Source of the DNA: Candidatus Accumulibacter propinquus | GTDB lineage: Bacteria; Pseudomonadota; Gammaproteobacteria; Burkholderiales; Rhodocyclaceae | DNA length: 64,000 nt | Direction of reading: 5' to 3' | Assembly (NCBI GenBank): GCA_016714935.1 | Contig: JADKBU010000013.1 | Location: 62,001 to 126,000 of the forward strand | Shown: piece by piece, positions 1 to 8,927 of the stretch | Layout of the letters: every line of letters starts with the position of its first letter | Position numbering within the stretch: the first letter of the stretch is position 1 | Made by a program: the position numbers and the translations under genes | The notes under the pieces: generated by a model | What the model was told of the DNA's origin: nothing | The model's input: the letters and a program-made list of their open reading frames with translations, nothing else | Database searches by the model: none

Positions 1-2
1 GC

Positions 3-266
3 CTGATCATCGACAACGCCAAGGTGCCGGTGCTGGTCGATGCCGGCGTCGGTACCGCGTCGGATGCGGCGATCGCCATGGAACTCGGGTGCGACGGCGT
101 ACTGATGAACACCGCGATTGCGCATGCCCGTTCCCCCTTGCTGATGGCCAGCGCGATGAAGAAGGCGGTCGAGGCGGGGCGCGAGGCCTTTCTCGCCGGG
201 CGCATGCCGCGCAAGTTCTACTCCGCAGACCCCTCGTCGCCGACGACCGGCCTGATCGGTTCGTAG
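3..266 (+). CDS. thiG: Thiazole synthase ThiG, C-terminal part
   Basis: Partial gene; its start lies before the window. ThiG forms the thiazole phosphate ring of thiamine from 1-deoxyxylulose 5-phosphate, dehydroglycine and the ThiS thiocarboxylate in the cytoplasm. The visible 87 residues carry the (beta/alpha)8 phosphate-binding end of the barrel, with the family-typical VDAGVGTASDAA segment, then GCDGVLMNTAIA, then the conserved tail around RMPRKFYSADPSSP. The reading frame runs open from base 3 to TAG at 264-266. trmB starts 2 bases later, so the two are probably co-transcribed, a gene order common in betaproteobacteria. Confidence 0.95.
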   Translation: MIIDNAKVPVLVDAGVGTASDAAIAMELGCDGVLMNTAIAHARSPLLMASAMKKAVEAGREAFLAGRMPRKFYSADPSSPTTGLIGS

Positions 267-268
267 GC

Positions 269-1012
269 GTGGCCGGGCAGGAGACGGCGTACACGCCAGG
301 GCGGGCGGCGCACATCCGCAGTTTCGTCCGTCGCCAGGGGCGTGTCTCGAATGCCCAGCAGCGTTATCACGAAGACATGATGGCGAAGATCGGCGTCGCG
401 TACGTTGCGCAGTGTGTCGATTTTGCGACCCTGTTTGGGCGAGCCGCGCCGCGGATTCTGGAAATCGGCTTCGGCATGGGTGAGACCTCGGCGGCGATCG
501 CGGCACTTCATCCCGAGAGCGACTATCTCGGCATCGAAGTGCACACGCCCGGCGTCGGCAGCCTGTGCAAGCTGGTCGCCGAGCAGGGTTTGCACAATCT
601 GCGCATTGTTCAACACGACGCGGTCGAAGTCGTCCGCGACATGATCACGCCCGCTTCGCTCGCCGGCGTGCACATCTTCTTTCCCGATCCCTGGCCGAAG
701 AAGCGGCACCACAAGCGTCGCCTGTTGCAGCCGCCCTTTGTGGCGCTGCTGGCCAGCCGCCTGCAGCCGGATGGCTATATCCACTGCGCCACCGACTGGG
801 AAGACTACGCACAACAGATGCTGGCCGTGCTTGCGGCAGAACCACGGCTGCAGAACACGGCGCCGGACTACGCGCCGCGCCCCGCGTATCGCCCCTTGAC
901 CAAGTTCGAGCAGCGTGGCCTGCGGCTGGGGCACGGGGTATGGGATCTGGTCTTTCGCAGACGCCAGGATTCACTCCAGCCGGAAGACGAAAGGCAGGAT
1001 CAGTTCGCGTGA
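269..1012 (+). CDS. trmB: tRNA (guanine-N7)-methyltransferase
   Basis: About 247 residues, cytoplasmic; SAM-dependent m7G46 methylation of tRNA. Visible are the SAM-binding motif LEIGFGMGETSA and the TrmB signature DPWPKKRHHKRRL, followed by ATDWEDYA. The frame stays open upstream into thiG, but the GTG at 269 fits the family's usual length and lies 2 bases after the thiG stop, so I chose it. The last 42 bases overlap the converging tonB-like gene. Confidence 0.93.
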   Translation: MAGQETAYTPGRAAHIRSFVRRQGRVSNAQQRYHEDMMAKIGVAYVAQCVDFATLFGRAAPRILEIGFGMGETSAAIAALHPESDYLGIEVHTPGVGSLCKLVAEQGLHNLRIVQHDAVEVVRDMITPASLAGVHIFFPDPWPKKRHHKRRLLQPPFVALLASRLQPDGYIHCATDWEDYAQQMLAVLAAEPRLQNTAPDYAPRPAYRPLTKFEQRGLRLGHGVWDLVFRRRQDSLQPEDERQDQFA

Positions 1013-1498
1013 ATGCGCCCAGTTAACCCTGGCCATCGCGTAAGCCGCTCTGACTGCTGCCTTGTCGAGAATCGGATGGCCGCTGCTGACGGCGATGCTG
1101 ACCTCGCTGATGCTGCCGTCTTCGGCCAGCGTCAGCAGAAGGCTGCCTTCGCCTTCGATGCCGCGGGCGATGGCTTCGGGCGGATAGTACTGGTGCTGCG
1201 CCAGCTTGCGCTGTACTGCGTCGAGTTGCCGCCTGGTCGCTGCCTTGCCGGGCGCTGGCCCGGGGTGGGCCGCGGGTGGGGTAGCTGGCGGCGCCTTGAC
1301 GGGAGCCTTCTCGGTGAGTAGCGTGTTTTTCAGCAGTGTCTCGTCGCGGTCAGGGTCTTGCGGGCCGTGCGACAGCTGCAGCGAAGCCGCCAGCACCGAC
1401 CACTGTGGCGGGGTGCGCGGGTGAAAGACGTACGGAAGCAGCAGGCCGGTGTGCAGGGCGAGCGAAAGCGCGAGGGCGAGGATCAGGCGAGACGGCAT
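971..1498 (-). CDS. TonB C-terminal domain protein
   Basis: About 175 residues starting at MPSRLILALALS. One N-terminal transmembrane helix (about residues 5-25), a Pro/Ala-rich periplasmic linker (about 70-95), then a TonB-type C-terminal fold with YYPPEAIARGIEGEG and an AVRAA helix. TonB proteins couple the ExbBD proton motor to outer-membrane receptors; no exbB/exbD lies next door, so partner and cargo are unknown. The open frame extends 62 codons further upstream but that stretch lacks protein-like features and runs into the divergent ankyrin gene, so the ATG at 1498 is preferred. The 3' end overlaps trmB. Confidence 0.8.
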   Translation of the reverse strand: MPSRLILALALSLALHTGLLLPYVFHPRTPPQWSVLAASLQLSHGPQDPDRDETLLKNTLLTEKAPVKAPPATPPAAHPGPAPGKAATRRQLDAVQRKLAQHQYYPPEAIARGIEGEGSLLLTLAEDGSISEVSIAVSSGHPILDKAAVRAAYAMARVNWAHSRELILPFVFRLE

Positions 1499-1583
1499 GG
1501 GCGTGACATTGTGAACCAAAACCGTGCACCAGGACACGGCGATGCGACTCGGCAGGCAGGGTCGGGTCTGGACGGAGGACGGA

Positions 1584-2741
1584 ATGAGGCTATTGATGGG
1601 CAGATTTGGCGGCGTGATGTTGCTCCTGTGCTGTTTGCTGGTTGGTCCGGTGTTGGCAGACGCGCCGGCACCGGATCCGATCACCTTCGGTTATGCCGTC
1701 GAGCGAGGTGACCTGCGCACCGTCAAGCGCTGGCTCGACGACGGACTGAACCCCGAGTACCAGGCGGCACAGATCGGTACCGGGCTGATGGTCGCCGCCT
1801 GGTATGGCAACATCGAAATGATGGCGCTGTTCGTCGAACGCGGGGCCGATGTCCGGCGCAGCAACCGCAACGGCGAGCAGCCCTTGCAGCTGGCGGCCTG
1901 GGGTGGACATCTGGACGCCGTCAAGTGGCTCCTGGAGCGTGGAGCGCCGCTGGAGCGTGAGGGCAAACAATGGGGCGCGCTGCACTACGCGGTGTTCAAC
2001 GGGCACGAACAGGTGGTCAATGATCTGATGGCGCGGGGTGCCAACGTCAATGCGCGTTCTCCGAACGGCTCGACGCCGTTGATGCTGGCCGCACGCGAGG
2101 GTCGCGACGGTCTGGCGCGGACCCTGCTTGAAGCGGGCGCCAACCCCAAGATGCAGAGCGACTGGGGCGATACGGCGCTGACGATGGCGATGCGCTACGA
2201 CCACTTGCGGCTGGCAAAGATGATTTCGTCGCCGGAGGAATTCGCGATCGCGGTCAAGGCGCCGAAGGAGAATTTCGGCGACGCGATCCGCTCGGCGGCG
2301 GTGCCCAGCGCGATCGACGCGATCCTGAAGGAAATCCGCGCGGCCGAAGCCGAAGGCCGTCCGAGCGAGGACTTGCACAAGAAACTACTCGCCGCGGTCA
2401 ATGAACTGCGACGCGGCACCTCGGGGCCGGTGGTGCAGCGCCCGATGCCGCGCCCTTATCAACCGCGATCGATGGTCATTACCGCTCGCCGTTCGCAGCC
2501 CGGTGCCGAGCGTGCGCAGTTGCTGGTCGATGGCAGTCCGGCCGGGCCGGTCGTCGCGTCACCGGTCGGCAGCGCTGCCGCGAAGACGCCGAGCCGAAAC
2601 GCCGCTGCGCAAACGCGCAGCCTGGCTACCGCGCAGGCCGCGGAATTGCTGCGTCAGATTCGTCTCGCCGAGGCACAGGGACAGCCCGCCGACGGACTCC
2701 GGCAGCAGCTCTATCAGGCGGTCGAAGCGATGAAGCCGTAG
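1584..2741 (+). CDS. Secreted ankyrin-repeat protein
   Basis: About 385 residues. The ATG at 1584 follows a good GGAGG ribosome site and opens with a signal peptide (hydrophobic core GGVMLLLCCLLVG, cleavage probably after VLADA), so the product is periplasmic. Residues about 30-215 form five to six ankyrin repeats (e.g. GEQPLQLAAWGGHLDAVKWL, NGSTPLMLAAREG). The C-terminal third is Pro/Ala/Arg-rich with two related helices (AAEAEGRPSEDLHKKLL and LAEAQGQPADGLRQQLY), an internal duplication. Function unknown; ankyrin proteins usually bind other proteins. Divergent from the tonB-like gene over an 85-base gap. Confidence 0.85.
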   Translation: MRLLMGRFGGVMLLLCCLLVGPVLADAPAPDPITFGYAVERGDLRTVKRWLDDGLNPEYQAAQIGTGLMVAAWYGNIEMMALFVERGADVRRSNRNGEQPLQLAAWGGHLDAVKWLLERGAPLEREGKQWGALHYAVFNGHEQVVNDLMARGANVNARSPNGSTPLMLAAREGRDGLARTLLEAGANPKMQSDWGDTALTMAMRYDHLRLAKMISSPEEFAIAVKAPKENFGDAIRSAAVPSAIDAILKEIRAAEAEGRPSEDLHKKLLAAVNELRRGTSGPVVQRPMPRPYQPRSMVITARRSQPGAERAQLLVDGSPAGPVVASPVGSAAAKTPSRNAAAQTRSLATAQAAELLRQIRLAEAQGQPADGLRQQLYQAVEAMKP

Positions 2742-2769
2742 CCGCATCGGCGGTTGCGCTGATTCCTGG

Positions 2770-4026
2770 TCAGTCGCGGTCTGCGAGGAAGCGCTGCAGC
2801 AGCCGATTGAGAAAGCGGCGGCCACGATCGCTGGGCGCAATGCGCTGTCGGTCGCGATCGATCAGGCCGTCCGTCTGAGCCTGGCGCAGGATGTGCTCGA
2901 TGCTGAGCAGCGGCAGCGAGGTGCGTGATTCGAACAATTGCGCGTCGAAACCCTGAATCAGGCGCAGGGCGTTGAGCATGAATTCAAAAGGAAGATCGGC
3001 GGTGGGGACGGCAAACTCGTCCTGTACCGGGGTTCCTGCGGCTGCCTGGGCAAGGTACTGCTCGGGGCCCTTCCAGCGCATCTGGCGTAGCAGGCGATCG
3101 TGCAGCGTCAGCTTGCCGTGCGCCCCCGCGCCGATCCCCAGATAATCGCCGAACTGCCAGTAGTTGAGGTTATGCTGGCATTGCCGGCCGACTTGCGCGA
3201 ACGCCGAGGTTTCGTAATGCAGGTAGCCCGCGCTGGCCAGCCGCGCCTCGATGGCATCCTGCATGTCCGCGCACAGGTCAGGTGTGGGCAGTTCCGGAGG
3301 TCTGGCGGCAAAAGCGGTGTTAGGTTCGATGCCGAGTTGGTAACACGACAGGTGTGGTGGGGCGAACGAGAGCGCCGCCTGCAGGTCGTCGAGGGCTTCG
3401 GGTAGCGTCTGGCCCGGTAGTCCGTACATCAGGTCGAGGTTGAAATTGTCGAAGTGACGGGCGGCAATCTCGATCGCTCGCCGAGCCTGCTGGTCGTCGT
3501 GGATGCGCCCGAGTGCCTGGAGGTGACGCGGGTTGAAACTCTGAATACCCAACGACAGGCGATTGACACCGGCGGCTCGAAAGGCGGCGAATTTTTCGGC
3601 CTCAACGGTTCCGGGATTGGCTTCCAGCGTGATTTCAGCGCTGGGCAGCACCTGCAGGCGGCTGCGCACGGCCGCCAGAAGGTCGTCCAGACCCTCGCCC
3701 GAGAGCAGGCTGGGCGTCCCGCCACCGAAAAAGACGCTGTCGATGCGGCGGCCCCAGACCAGAGGCAGTGCTGCTTCGAGGTCGGCGATCAGGGCGGCCA
3801 CGTACTGGCCTTCCGGAATGGCTGCACCGCCTTCGACGGCGTTCGGGCCTGCTGCCAGCGCATGCGAGTTGAAATCGCAGTAGGGGCACTTCTGCACACA
3901 CCACGGAATGTGGACGTACAGCGACAGCGGCGGCTGGGTCCTGAATTGCCCTGTGCTGCGTCCTGATCCTGACGGCTGTTGAGGACGCAAGGTGATGATT
4001 CGTCGGCCCTGGCTAGCAACCGGCAT
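2770..4026 (-). CDS. hemW: Radical SAM heme chaperone HemW
   Basis: 418 residues. Radical SAM protein of the oxygen-independent coproporphyrinogen oxidase-like family; HemW binds heme and passes it to respiratory enzymes. The [4Fe-4S] motif CVQKCPYC (Cx3Cx2C) is intact near residue 43, followed by FFGGGTPSLL and the C-terminal HemN-type domain. About 30 residues precede the first strand, slightly longer than usual. The start ATG overlaps the rdgB stop (ATGA), so translation is probably coupled in the rph-rdgB-hemW run. Confidence 0.93.
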   Translation of the reverse strand: MPVASQGRRIITLRPQQPSGSGRSTGQFRTQPPLSLYVHIPWCVQKCPYCDFNSHALAAGPNAVEGGAAIPEGQYVAALIADLEAALPLVWGRRIDSVFFGGGTPSLLSGEGLDDLLAAVRSRLQVLPSAEITLEANPGTVEAEKFAAFRAAGVNRLSLGIQSFNPRHLQALGRIHDDQQARRAIEIAARHFDNFNLDLMYGLPGQTLPEALDDLQAALSFAPPHLSCYQLGIEPNTAFAARPPELPTPDLCADMQDAIEARLASAGYLHYETSAFAQVGRQCQHNLNYWQFGDYLGIGAGAHGKLTLHDRLLRQMRWKGPEQYLAQAAAGTPVQDEFAVPTADLPFEFMLNALRLIQGFDAQLFESRTSLPLLSIEHILRQAQTDGLIDRDRQRIAPSDRGRRFLNRLLQRFLADRD

Positions 4027-4613
4027 CAGTGTCGCGCTTGCAGGCGCTCGACGAGACGGGAGAGGGCCTGGCCACGATGCGAGCGACGATTCTTCTCCGC
4101 AGCGTCGAGTTCTGCCGCGCTCTTGTCGAGCTCGCGGATGTAGAAGAGAGGGTCGTAGCCAAAGCCGTCGTCACCGCGCGCTACCGAGAGAATCTCGCCG
4201 TTCCATTCGCCCTCGGCAATGATCGGCTGTGGGTCGTCGGCGTGGCGAACGAAAACGATCACCGAAACGAAACGGGCCGTGCGCCTGTCGTTTTCACCCA
4301 GTTCGACGAGCAGCTTCTGGTTGTTGCGGGCATCGGATTTCGGCTCGCCCGCGTAGCGTGCGGATAACACGCCGGGGGCGCCGCCGAAGGCGTCGACACA
4401 CAGACCCGAGTCGTCGGCGAGGGCCGGCAGGCCGCTCAGCCGCGACGCGTGCCGCGCCTTGGTCAGGGCATTCTCGACGAAGGTACAGTGCGGCTCCTCG
4501 GCCTCGGGAACGCCGAGCTGGCCCTGGGGAACAAGCTCCCAGCCCAGCGGCGCGAGAATCGCATCGAGTTCTTTCAGTTTCTTGGTGTTGTTGGAAGCGA
4601 GAACGAGTTTCAT
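4026..4613 (-). CDS. rdgB: XTP/dITP diphosphatase RdgB
   Basis: 195 residues. Hydrolyses non-canonical purine triphosphates (XTP, dITP) to monophosphates, keeping them out of DNA. Family motifs are intact: ASNNTKKLKEL at the N-terminus, FVENALTKARHA, the catalytic ADDSGLCVDAF and GFGYDPLF. Start and stop overlap the neighbouring rph and hemW genes by 4 bases each, as in many betaproteobacteria. Confidence 0.95.
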   Translation of the reverse strand: MKLVLASNNTKKLKELDAILAPLGWELVPQGQLGVPEAEEPHCTFVENALTKARHASRLSGLPALADDSGLCVDAFGGAPGVLSARYAGEPKSDARNNQKLLVELGENDRRTARFVSVIVFVRHADDPQPIIAEGEWNGEILSVARGDDGFGYDPLFYIRELDKSAAELDAAEKNRRSHRGQALSRLVERLQARH

Positions 4614-5326
4614 AGGGTCAGGGCCGTCTTCTGGTGGGCCAGCAGTTCACCGATGCCGGCTTCTGCCAGGTCCAGCAACTGGTTCATTTGCGTACGAGTA
4701 AAGGGTTCGCCTTCGGCGGTTCCCTGCAGTTCGACGATCCCCCGCCTGCCGGTCATTACCACGTTCATGTCCGTATCGCAGTGGGCGTCTTCGGCGTAGT
4801 CGAGGTCAACCACAGCCAACCCCTGATAGATTCCCACCGACACTGCGGCGACCTGATCGCGAATGGGGTTTGCAGGGAGCTTGCGTTTGCCGAGCAAGTG
4901 CTCACAGGCGTCGTTGAGCGCCAGCCAGGCGCCGGTGATCGCGGCGCAGCGGGTGCCGCCGTCGGCTTGCAGGACATCGCAGTCGAGCGTGATCTGGCGT
5001 TCGCCCAATGCCTTGAGGTCGGTCACGGCGCGCAGGGCGCGGCCGATCAGGCGCTGGATTTCCTGGGTGCGGCCGGTCTGCTTGCCCTTGGCCGCCTCGC
5101 GCCCGGTGCGCGTGTGCGTCGAGCGCGGCAGCATGCCGTATTCGGCGGTCACCCAGCCCTGTCCGCTGCCGCGCAGAAAGGCCGGAACGAATTCCTCGAC
5201 GCTGGCCGTGCAGAGCACGCGTGTGTTGCCGATTTCGATCAGCACCGAGCCTTCGGCGTGGCACGTAAAACGGCGCGTCATCCGGACCTGACGCAACTGC
5301 GATGGTTCACGGTTGCTTGGACGCAT
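4610..5326 (-). CDS. rph: Ribonuclease PH
   Basis: 238 residues. Phosphate-dependent 3'-5' exoribonuclease that trims tRNA 3' ends. Full-length, with the family segments TRVLCTASVEE, TAEYGMLPRSTHTR (phosphate site), DVLQADGGTR and DLDYAEDAHCDTDMN (metal site). Lies 8 bases after the PP2C gene, probably in one transcript with it, rdgB and hemW. Confidence 0.95.
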   Translation of the reverse strand: MRPSNREPSQLRQVRMTRRFTCHAEGSVLIEIGNTRVLCTASVEEFVPAFLRGSGQGWVTAEYGMLPRSTHTRTGREAAKGKQTGRTQEIQRLIGRALRAVTDLKALGERQITLDCDVLQADGGTRCAAITGAWLALNDACEHLLGKRKLPANPIRDQVAAVSVGIYQGLAVVDLDYAEDAHCDTDMNVVMTGRRGIVELQGTAEGEPFTRTQMNQLLDLAEAGIGELLAHQKTALTL

Positions 5327-5334
5327 GTGAATCC

Positions 5335-6255
5335 CTATTTGGAGTATTTCTGGATGGTCGAGCGGATTTCTTCGATCGCAAGCTCGATCTCCTGATCGGA
5401 GAGTTCGCTTTTACGCGTGGGGTGACGACCGAACTCGTCGAGTTTGGTCATCACCGTGTCGCGAGCCATGGTTTTCGTCGAGATCAGGCTGCTGGAACTG
5501 CTGCTTTCATCGAGATAGGTGTCTCCCCAGCGCACCGCGATCATCGACAGATTGTCCGCATGCGGGCCACCTCGTTCTTCCGCCTGATCAAGCAGTGCCG
5601 GAACCGCGCGCATCAGGTCGGCAGTCTTCAGCGAGCCAGCGATGCTGTCGCCGGGCAGAACGCTCCAGACGCCGTCGGTGCACAGCAGCAAGACGTCTCC
5701 CGTCTCCAGCGTCGTCTTGCGCGAATACTCGATCTGCGGCGCCTGCTGACCGCCCAGGCACCCGTAGATTTTGTTTCGGTCGGGGTGACCGGTCACCTCA
5801 GCTTCACTGATCTTTCCCTGGTCGACCAACATCCGTACACGCGAGTGATCCCTGGTCTGGGCCAGGACTTTGCCATTGCGCAGGAGGTACAGGCGGGAAT
5901 CACCGGCATGCGCCCAGTAAGCCACGCTGTTCTGCACGATGCAGGCGACGCAGGTGGTGCGTGGTGAGTCCAGGAGATGGTGTTTGCCGGCAAAGTCGAG
6001 AATGCCACGGTGGGCGTTGAGCATGTTCTCCTGCAGAAACATGAAGGGGTCGAGTACCTTGCGCTTGAAGGCTTGCGGGAAAGCTTCGGTCAGCGTCTGC
6101 ACGGCGATCTGGGCGGCGACTTCACCGTAGTAGTGACCGCCCATGCCGTCTGCGACGACCATCAGCAAGGCTTCGCGGGAATAGCAGTAGGCCAGCCGGT
6201 CTTCGTTGTTGGCGCGCTTGCCGGTCCGACTTTCCTGGTAGATGGTGAATTTCAT
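5335..6255 (-). CDS. PP2C-family protein phosphatase
   Basis: About 306 residues from the ATG at 6255, which overlaps the kinase stop by 4 bases. Metal-dependent Ser/Thr phosphatase, cytoplasmic. Metal-binding motifs are in order: ADGMGGHYYG, AHAGDSRLYLL, LLCTDGVW, and the DNLSMIAV end motif. The C-terminal 60 residues add a Ser-rich stretch (DESSSSSS) and a charged helical tail of unknown role. It most likely reverses phosphorylation by the adjacent kinase; targets cannot be read from the sequence. The open frame runs upstream into the kinase gene, but only the part from 6255 has phosphatase sequence. Confidence 0.92.
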   Translation of the reverse strand: MKFTIYQESRTGKRANNEDRLAYCYSREALLMVVADGMGGHYYGEVAAQIAVQTLTEAFPQAFKRKVLDPFMFLQENMLNAHRGILDFAGKHHLLDSPRTTCVACIVQNSVAYWAHAGDSRLYLLRNGKVLAQTRDHSRVRMLVDQGKISEAEVTGHPDRNKIYGCLGGQQAPQIEYSRKTTLETGDVLLLCTDGVWSVLPGDSIAGSLKTADLMRAVPALLDQAEERGGPHADNLSMIAVRWGDTYLDESSSSSSLISTKTMARDTVMTKLDEFGRHPTRKSELSDQEIELAIEEIRSTIQKYSK

Positions 6256-7229
6256 GCGTCCCTGGTTTTCTTGAATTTGCTGACGACCTGGTCCAGCCAG
6301 GTTTCCTTTGGTTCTGGGGGGGAGGGTGTTGGCGGGACGACGGCTTCGGTCAGTGCCTTCTGCAGGGCAAAAACGCTCTGCGGCCGGTAGCGATGGTTCA
6401 GGCACAGGCACCAGTCGATCGTTTCGAGCAACTGGTCCGAGTATTGTCCTTCCCAGCGGACCATGGCGGGTACCAGCCGGTCCTTTTCGAGGCGGTTGTC
6501 GGCCGGTTGTGGCGTGTTGCCCGAAATGCAGGCATACATCGAGGCGCCGACGCTGTAGATGTCGCTCCAGGGGCCCAGCAACTCGCGCTGGTGATAGTGC
6601 TCGGGCGAGGCGAAGCCCGGGGTGTACATCGGCTTGAGCATCGGTGTGTCGCAAGCCAGCGTCTGGCGGGCCGCGCCGAAGTCGATCAGCACCGGCATGT
6701 GGTTGTTGCGCATGTAGATGTTCGACGGCTTGAGGTCGAGATGCAGCAGTCTGTGTGAATGCACTTCGCGCAGACCGTTGAGCATCTTGGTAAAGATGTT
6801 GCGAATGAAGTTTTCCGTTACCCCCGGCCTGTTTTTCTGGATCAGCTCCTGCAGGGTGCGGCCGTGTTCATACTCCATCACCATGTAAACAGTGTCGTTG
6901 GCACGGAAGAAATTCAGCACCCGAATCACATTGGGATGGGAAAGACCGGCCAGCGCCCGACCTTCCTCGAAAAAACACTTCATGCCGTAGCGAAAGGCGG
7001 GTAGATGATCTTCGGTGATGATCGGCGCGGTTTGCCCCTCGCTACGCAAGGCCAGCGTATTGGGCAGGTACTCCTTGATGGCCACACGCTGTCCATGGGC
7101 GTCGGTCGCGACGTAGACGATCGAAAACCCACCCAGCGAGAGCTGATGCTCAATGCAATATTCGTCGATCCGGAAACCGGCGGGGAGGGGGTGGTTCGCT
7201 TGTTGCGCCATCCGTGTCAGGGCTATCAT
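6252..7229 (-). CDS. Serine/threonine protein kinase
   Basis: 325 residues, a compact Hanks-type kinase domain with no transmembrane segment. Seen: glycine loop LGGFSIVY, the ATP lysine in VAIKEYLP, catalytic loop HLDLKPSN, DFG motif in LIDFGAARQ and the APE-like FASPEHY. The catalytic loop has Leu in place of the Arg of HRD, so this is a non-RD kinase that probably does not need activation-loop phosphorylation in the usual way. The last 35 residues are Pro-rich, then basic. A second start at 7211 is possible. Paired with the PP2C gene; divergent from yicC across 85 bases. Confidence 0.9.
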   Translation of the reverse strand: MIALTRMAQQANHPLPAGFRIDEYCIEHQLSLGGFSIVYVATDAHGQRVAIKEYLPNTLALRSEGQTAPIITEDHLPAFRYGMKCFFEEGRALAGLSHPNVIRVLNFFRANDTVYMVMEYEHGRTLQELIQKNRPGVTENFIRNIFTKMLNGLREVHSHRLLHLDLKPSNIYMRNNHMPVLIDFGAARQTLACDTPMLKPMYTPGFASPEHYHQRELLGPWSDIYSVGASMYACISGNTPQPADNRLEKDRLVPAMVRWEGQYSDQLLETIDWCLCLNHRYRPQSVFALQKALTEAVVPPTPSPPEPKETWLDQVVSKFKKTRDA

Positions 7230-7314
7230 TCAAGGTTTCAGGCATTGTCCGGTTTTTCGGGGTGGACTGTAAAGCCGGCAACTGATACACAATCGTTAAT
7301 ATGTCAGGATTTCG

Positions 7315-8181
7315 ATGATTTACAGCATGACCGGTTATGCCGCCAGGACGCGCGCCGTCAAGGGCGGAGCCTTGCACGTCGAGTTGAAGAGCGTCAATTC
7401 GCGCTACCTCGATTGCCACTTTCGGGTGTGCGACGAATTGCGCATCGTCGAACCGCAACTGCGCGAATTGATTGGCGCGCGGCTTGGTCGAGGCAAGCTC
7501 GAATGCCGGGTCAGTTTCACACCAGCGACCGCGCAGGCGGAACAACTGAGTGTAAACGCCGGCCTGCTCGAACGGCTCAGTGGCTTCGATGCGCAGATCC
7601 GGAACGTCCTGCCGCTCGCCGCTTCGCTGACGGTCAACGATGTGCTGCGCTGGCCGGGTATCTTCGGCGACGACAGCATCGATGTCGAGACTGCCGTGCC
7701 GGCATGTCTGGCGCTCGCCGGCGAATCCCTCGACGATTTCATGGCCAGCAGGGCGCGCGAGGGGGAGAAGCTCGCGGGCGTGATACTGGAGCGTGTGGCC
7801 CGCATGCGGGCGTTGGCGCGCGATGTCGAGCCGCGCATCCCGGCGGCGCAGGCGGCTTTCAACGAAAGACTGAGGCAACGCCTGCTCGACGCCGTGCAGG
7901 TGGTCGACGACGAACGCATCCGTCAGGAAGTGGCCGTATTCGCCGCGCGGATTGACGTTGCCGAAGAACTGGCGCGGTTGCTCACTCATCTCGATGAGGT
8001 CGAACGCGTCCTGCGGGCCGGGGGGGCGAGTGGCAAGCGCCTTGATTTCCTGATGCAGGAGCTCAATCGTGAAGCCAACACGCTCGGTTCCAAGTCGCTG
8101 GTCGCGGAGATTTCGCAGGCAGCCATAGAGTTCAAGCTCCTGATCGAGCAGATGCGGGAACAGGTGCAGAATCTGGAGTGA
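7315..8181 (+). CDS. yicC: YicC-family endoribonuclease
   Basis: 288 residues, full-length YicC/YloC family; the E. coli member is an endoribonuclease linked to small-RNA turnover. Typical N-terminus MIYSMTGYAA, the LKSVNSRYLD segment, and the conserved C-terminal DUF1732 region (GKRLDFLMQELNREANTLGSK). An AGGA ribosome site precedes the ATG. Its stop overlaps the GTG of the next gene, which links this conserved gene to the DUF3348 cassette. Confidence 0.93.
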   Translation: MIYSMTGYAARTRAVKGGALHVELKSVNSRYLDCHFRVCDELRIVEPQLRELIGARLGRGKLECRVSFTPATAQAEQLSVNAGLLERLSGFDAQIRNVLPLAASLTVNDVLRWPGIFGDDSIDVETAVPACLALAGESLDDFMASRAREGEKLAGVILERVARMRALARDVEPRIPAAQAAFNERLRQRLLDAVQVVDDERIRQEVAVFAARIDVAEELARLLTHLDEVERVLRAGGASGKRLDFLMQELNREANTLGSKSLVAEISQAAIEFKLLIEQMREQVQNLE

Positions 8182-8927
8182 AGTTTCACGATTCAAGCCT
8201 CATTCGTATTCTCGCTGACCTGTGCCTCGTCGAGGCCGCCGAGTCGAAGCCTGTCTTTGCAGAGAGACTGGCGCAATGGCTCGATCTTTCTGACGCCATC
8301 ACGCTCCATGCGGCGCACAACGCCAGCGCCGCGAGTTCGCCAGCAGTGCAGTCCGGGGTGCCATCTGTCGCCGGTATCGCCGTAGAAGAAGAATACGCTC
8401 GGGTGAAAACGGACCTGGTGGATTCGATCACGAAGAGTTGTTCGCCCAACATGGGCGAGGCACGCATAAGATGGCCCACGCCGAAGCCAGGTATGGGCAT
8501 TGAAGTTACGGCCTACGAGCCGTATCGTCGATTCTATGTTGCCCATCAAGGTGCCATGGAACTGCGCGTTCGCCCATTGCGCACCCGTGTTCGACAAGCG
8601 CTTTCGAGGGCTTCGACGGCGCTTAAGCAGCTGGCAGCCCTGGATGAAGCTCTGGACAGGATACTGTGTGTGCGTGAGCGCCAATTGCTCTCGACGGTGC
8701 CCTTGCTGCTCGAAAAACGTTTTGAGCAACTGCTCAAGGCGCATACACAGCCGCCCGTCGGCACTCCGCAGGCTGATGCCCCTGCCTTGAGGAGGCAGCC
8801 TGGGGAGGGTCTGGCGGACTTCTGCAAAGAATTGCAAGGGGTGTTGCTCGCCGAACTGGAACTACGGTTGCAGCCGACGGCAGGTCTCATTGAAGCATTG
8901 ATGAACGAGGCAAACAAGCATAAATGA
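8178..8927 (+). CDS. DUF3348 family protein
   Basis: 249 residues, start GTG overlapping the yicC stop (GTGA). I recognise the family as DUF3348, uncharacterised. There is no signal peptide or membrane helix. The N-terminus (FHDSSLIRILADL) and the segment EPYRRFYVAHQGAMELRVRPLR are the best-conserved parts; the second half is helical with a variable Pro-rich loop near residue 200. First gene of a four-gene cassette with DUF802, OmpA-like and DUF2894 proteins, all overlapping. It probably works with the membrane motor-like pair that follows. Confidence 0.8.
   Translation: MKFHDSSLIRILADLCLVEAAESKPVFAERLAQWLDLSDAITLHAAHNASAASSPAVQSGVPSVAGIAVEEEYARVKTDLVDSITKSCSPNMGEARIRWPTPKPGMGIEVTAYEPYRRFYVAHQGAMELRVRPLRTRVRQALSRASTALKQLAALDEALDRILCVRERQLLSTVPLLLEKRFEQLLKAHTQPPVGTPQADAPALRRQPGEGLADFCKELQGVLLAELELRLQPTAGLIEALMNEANKHK

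Noticed and set aside
1430..1452. A CGTACGGA string resembling the right half of the activator motif
   Set aside because: It lies inside the tonB-like coding sequence, and the left half does not match.
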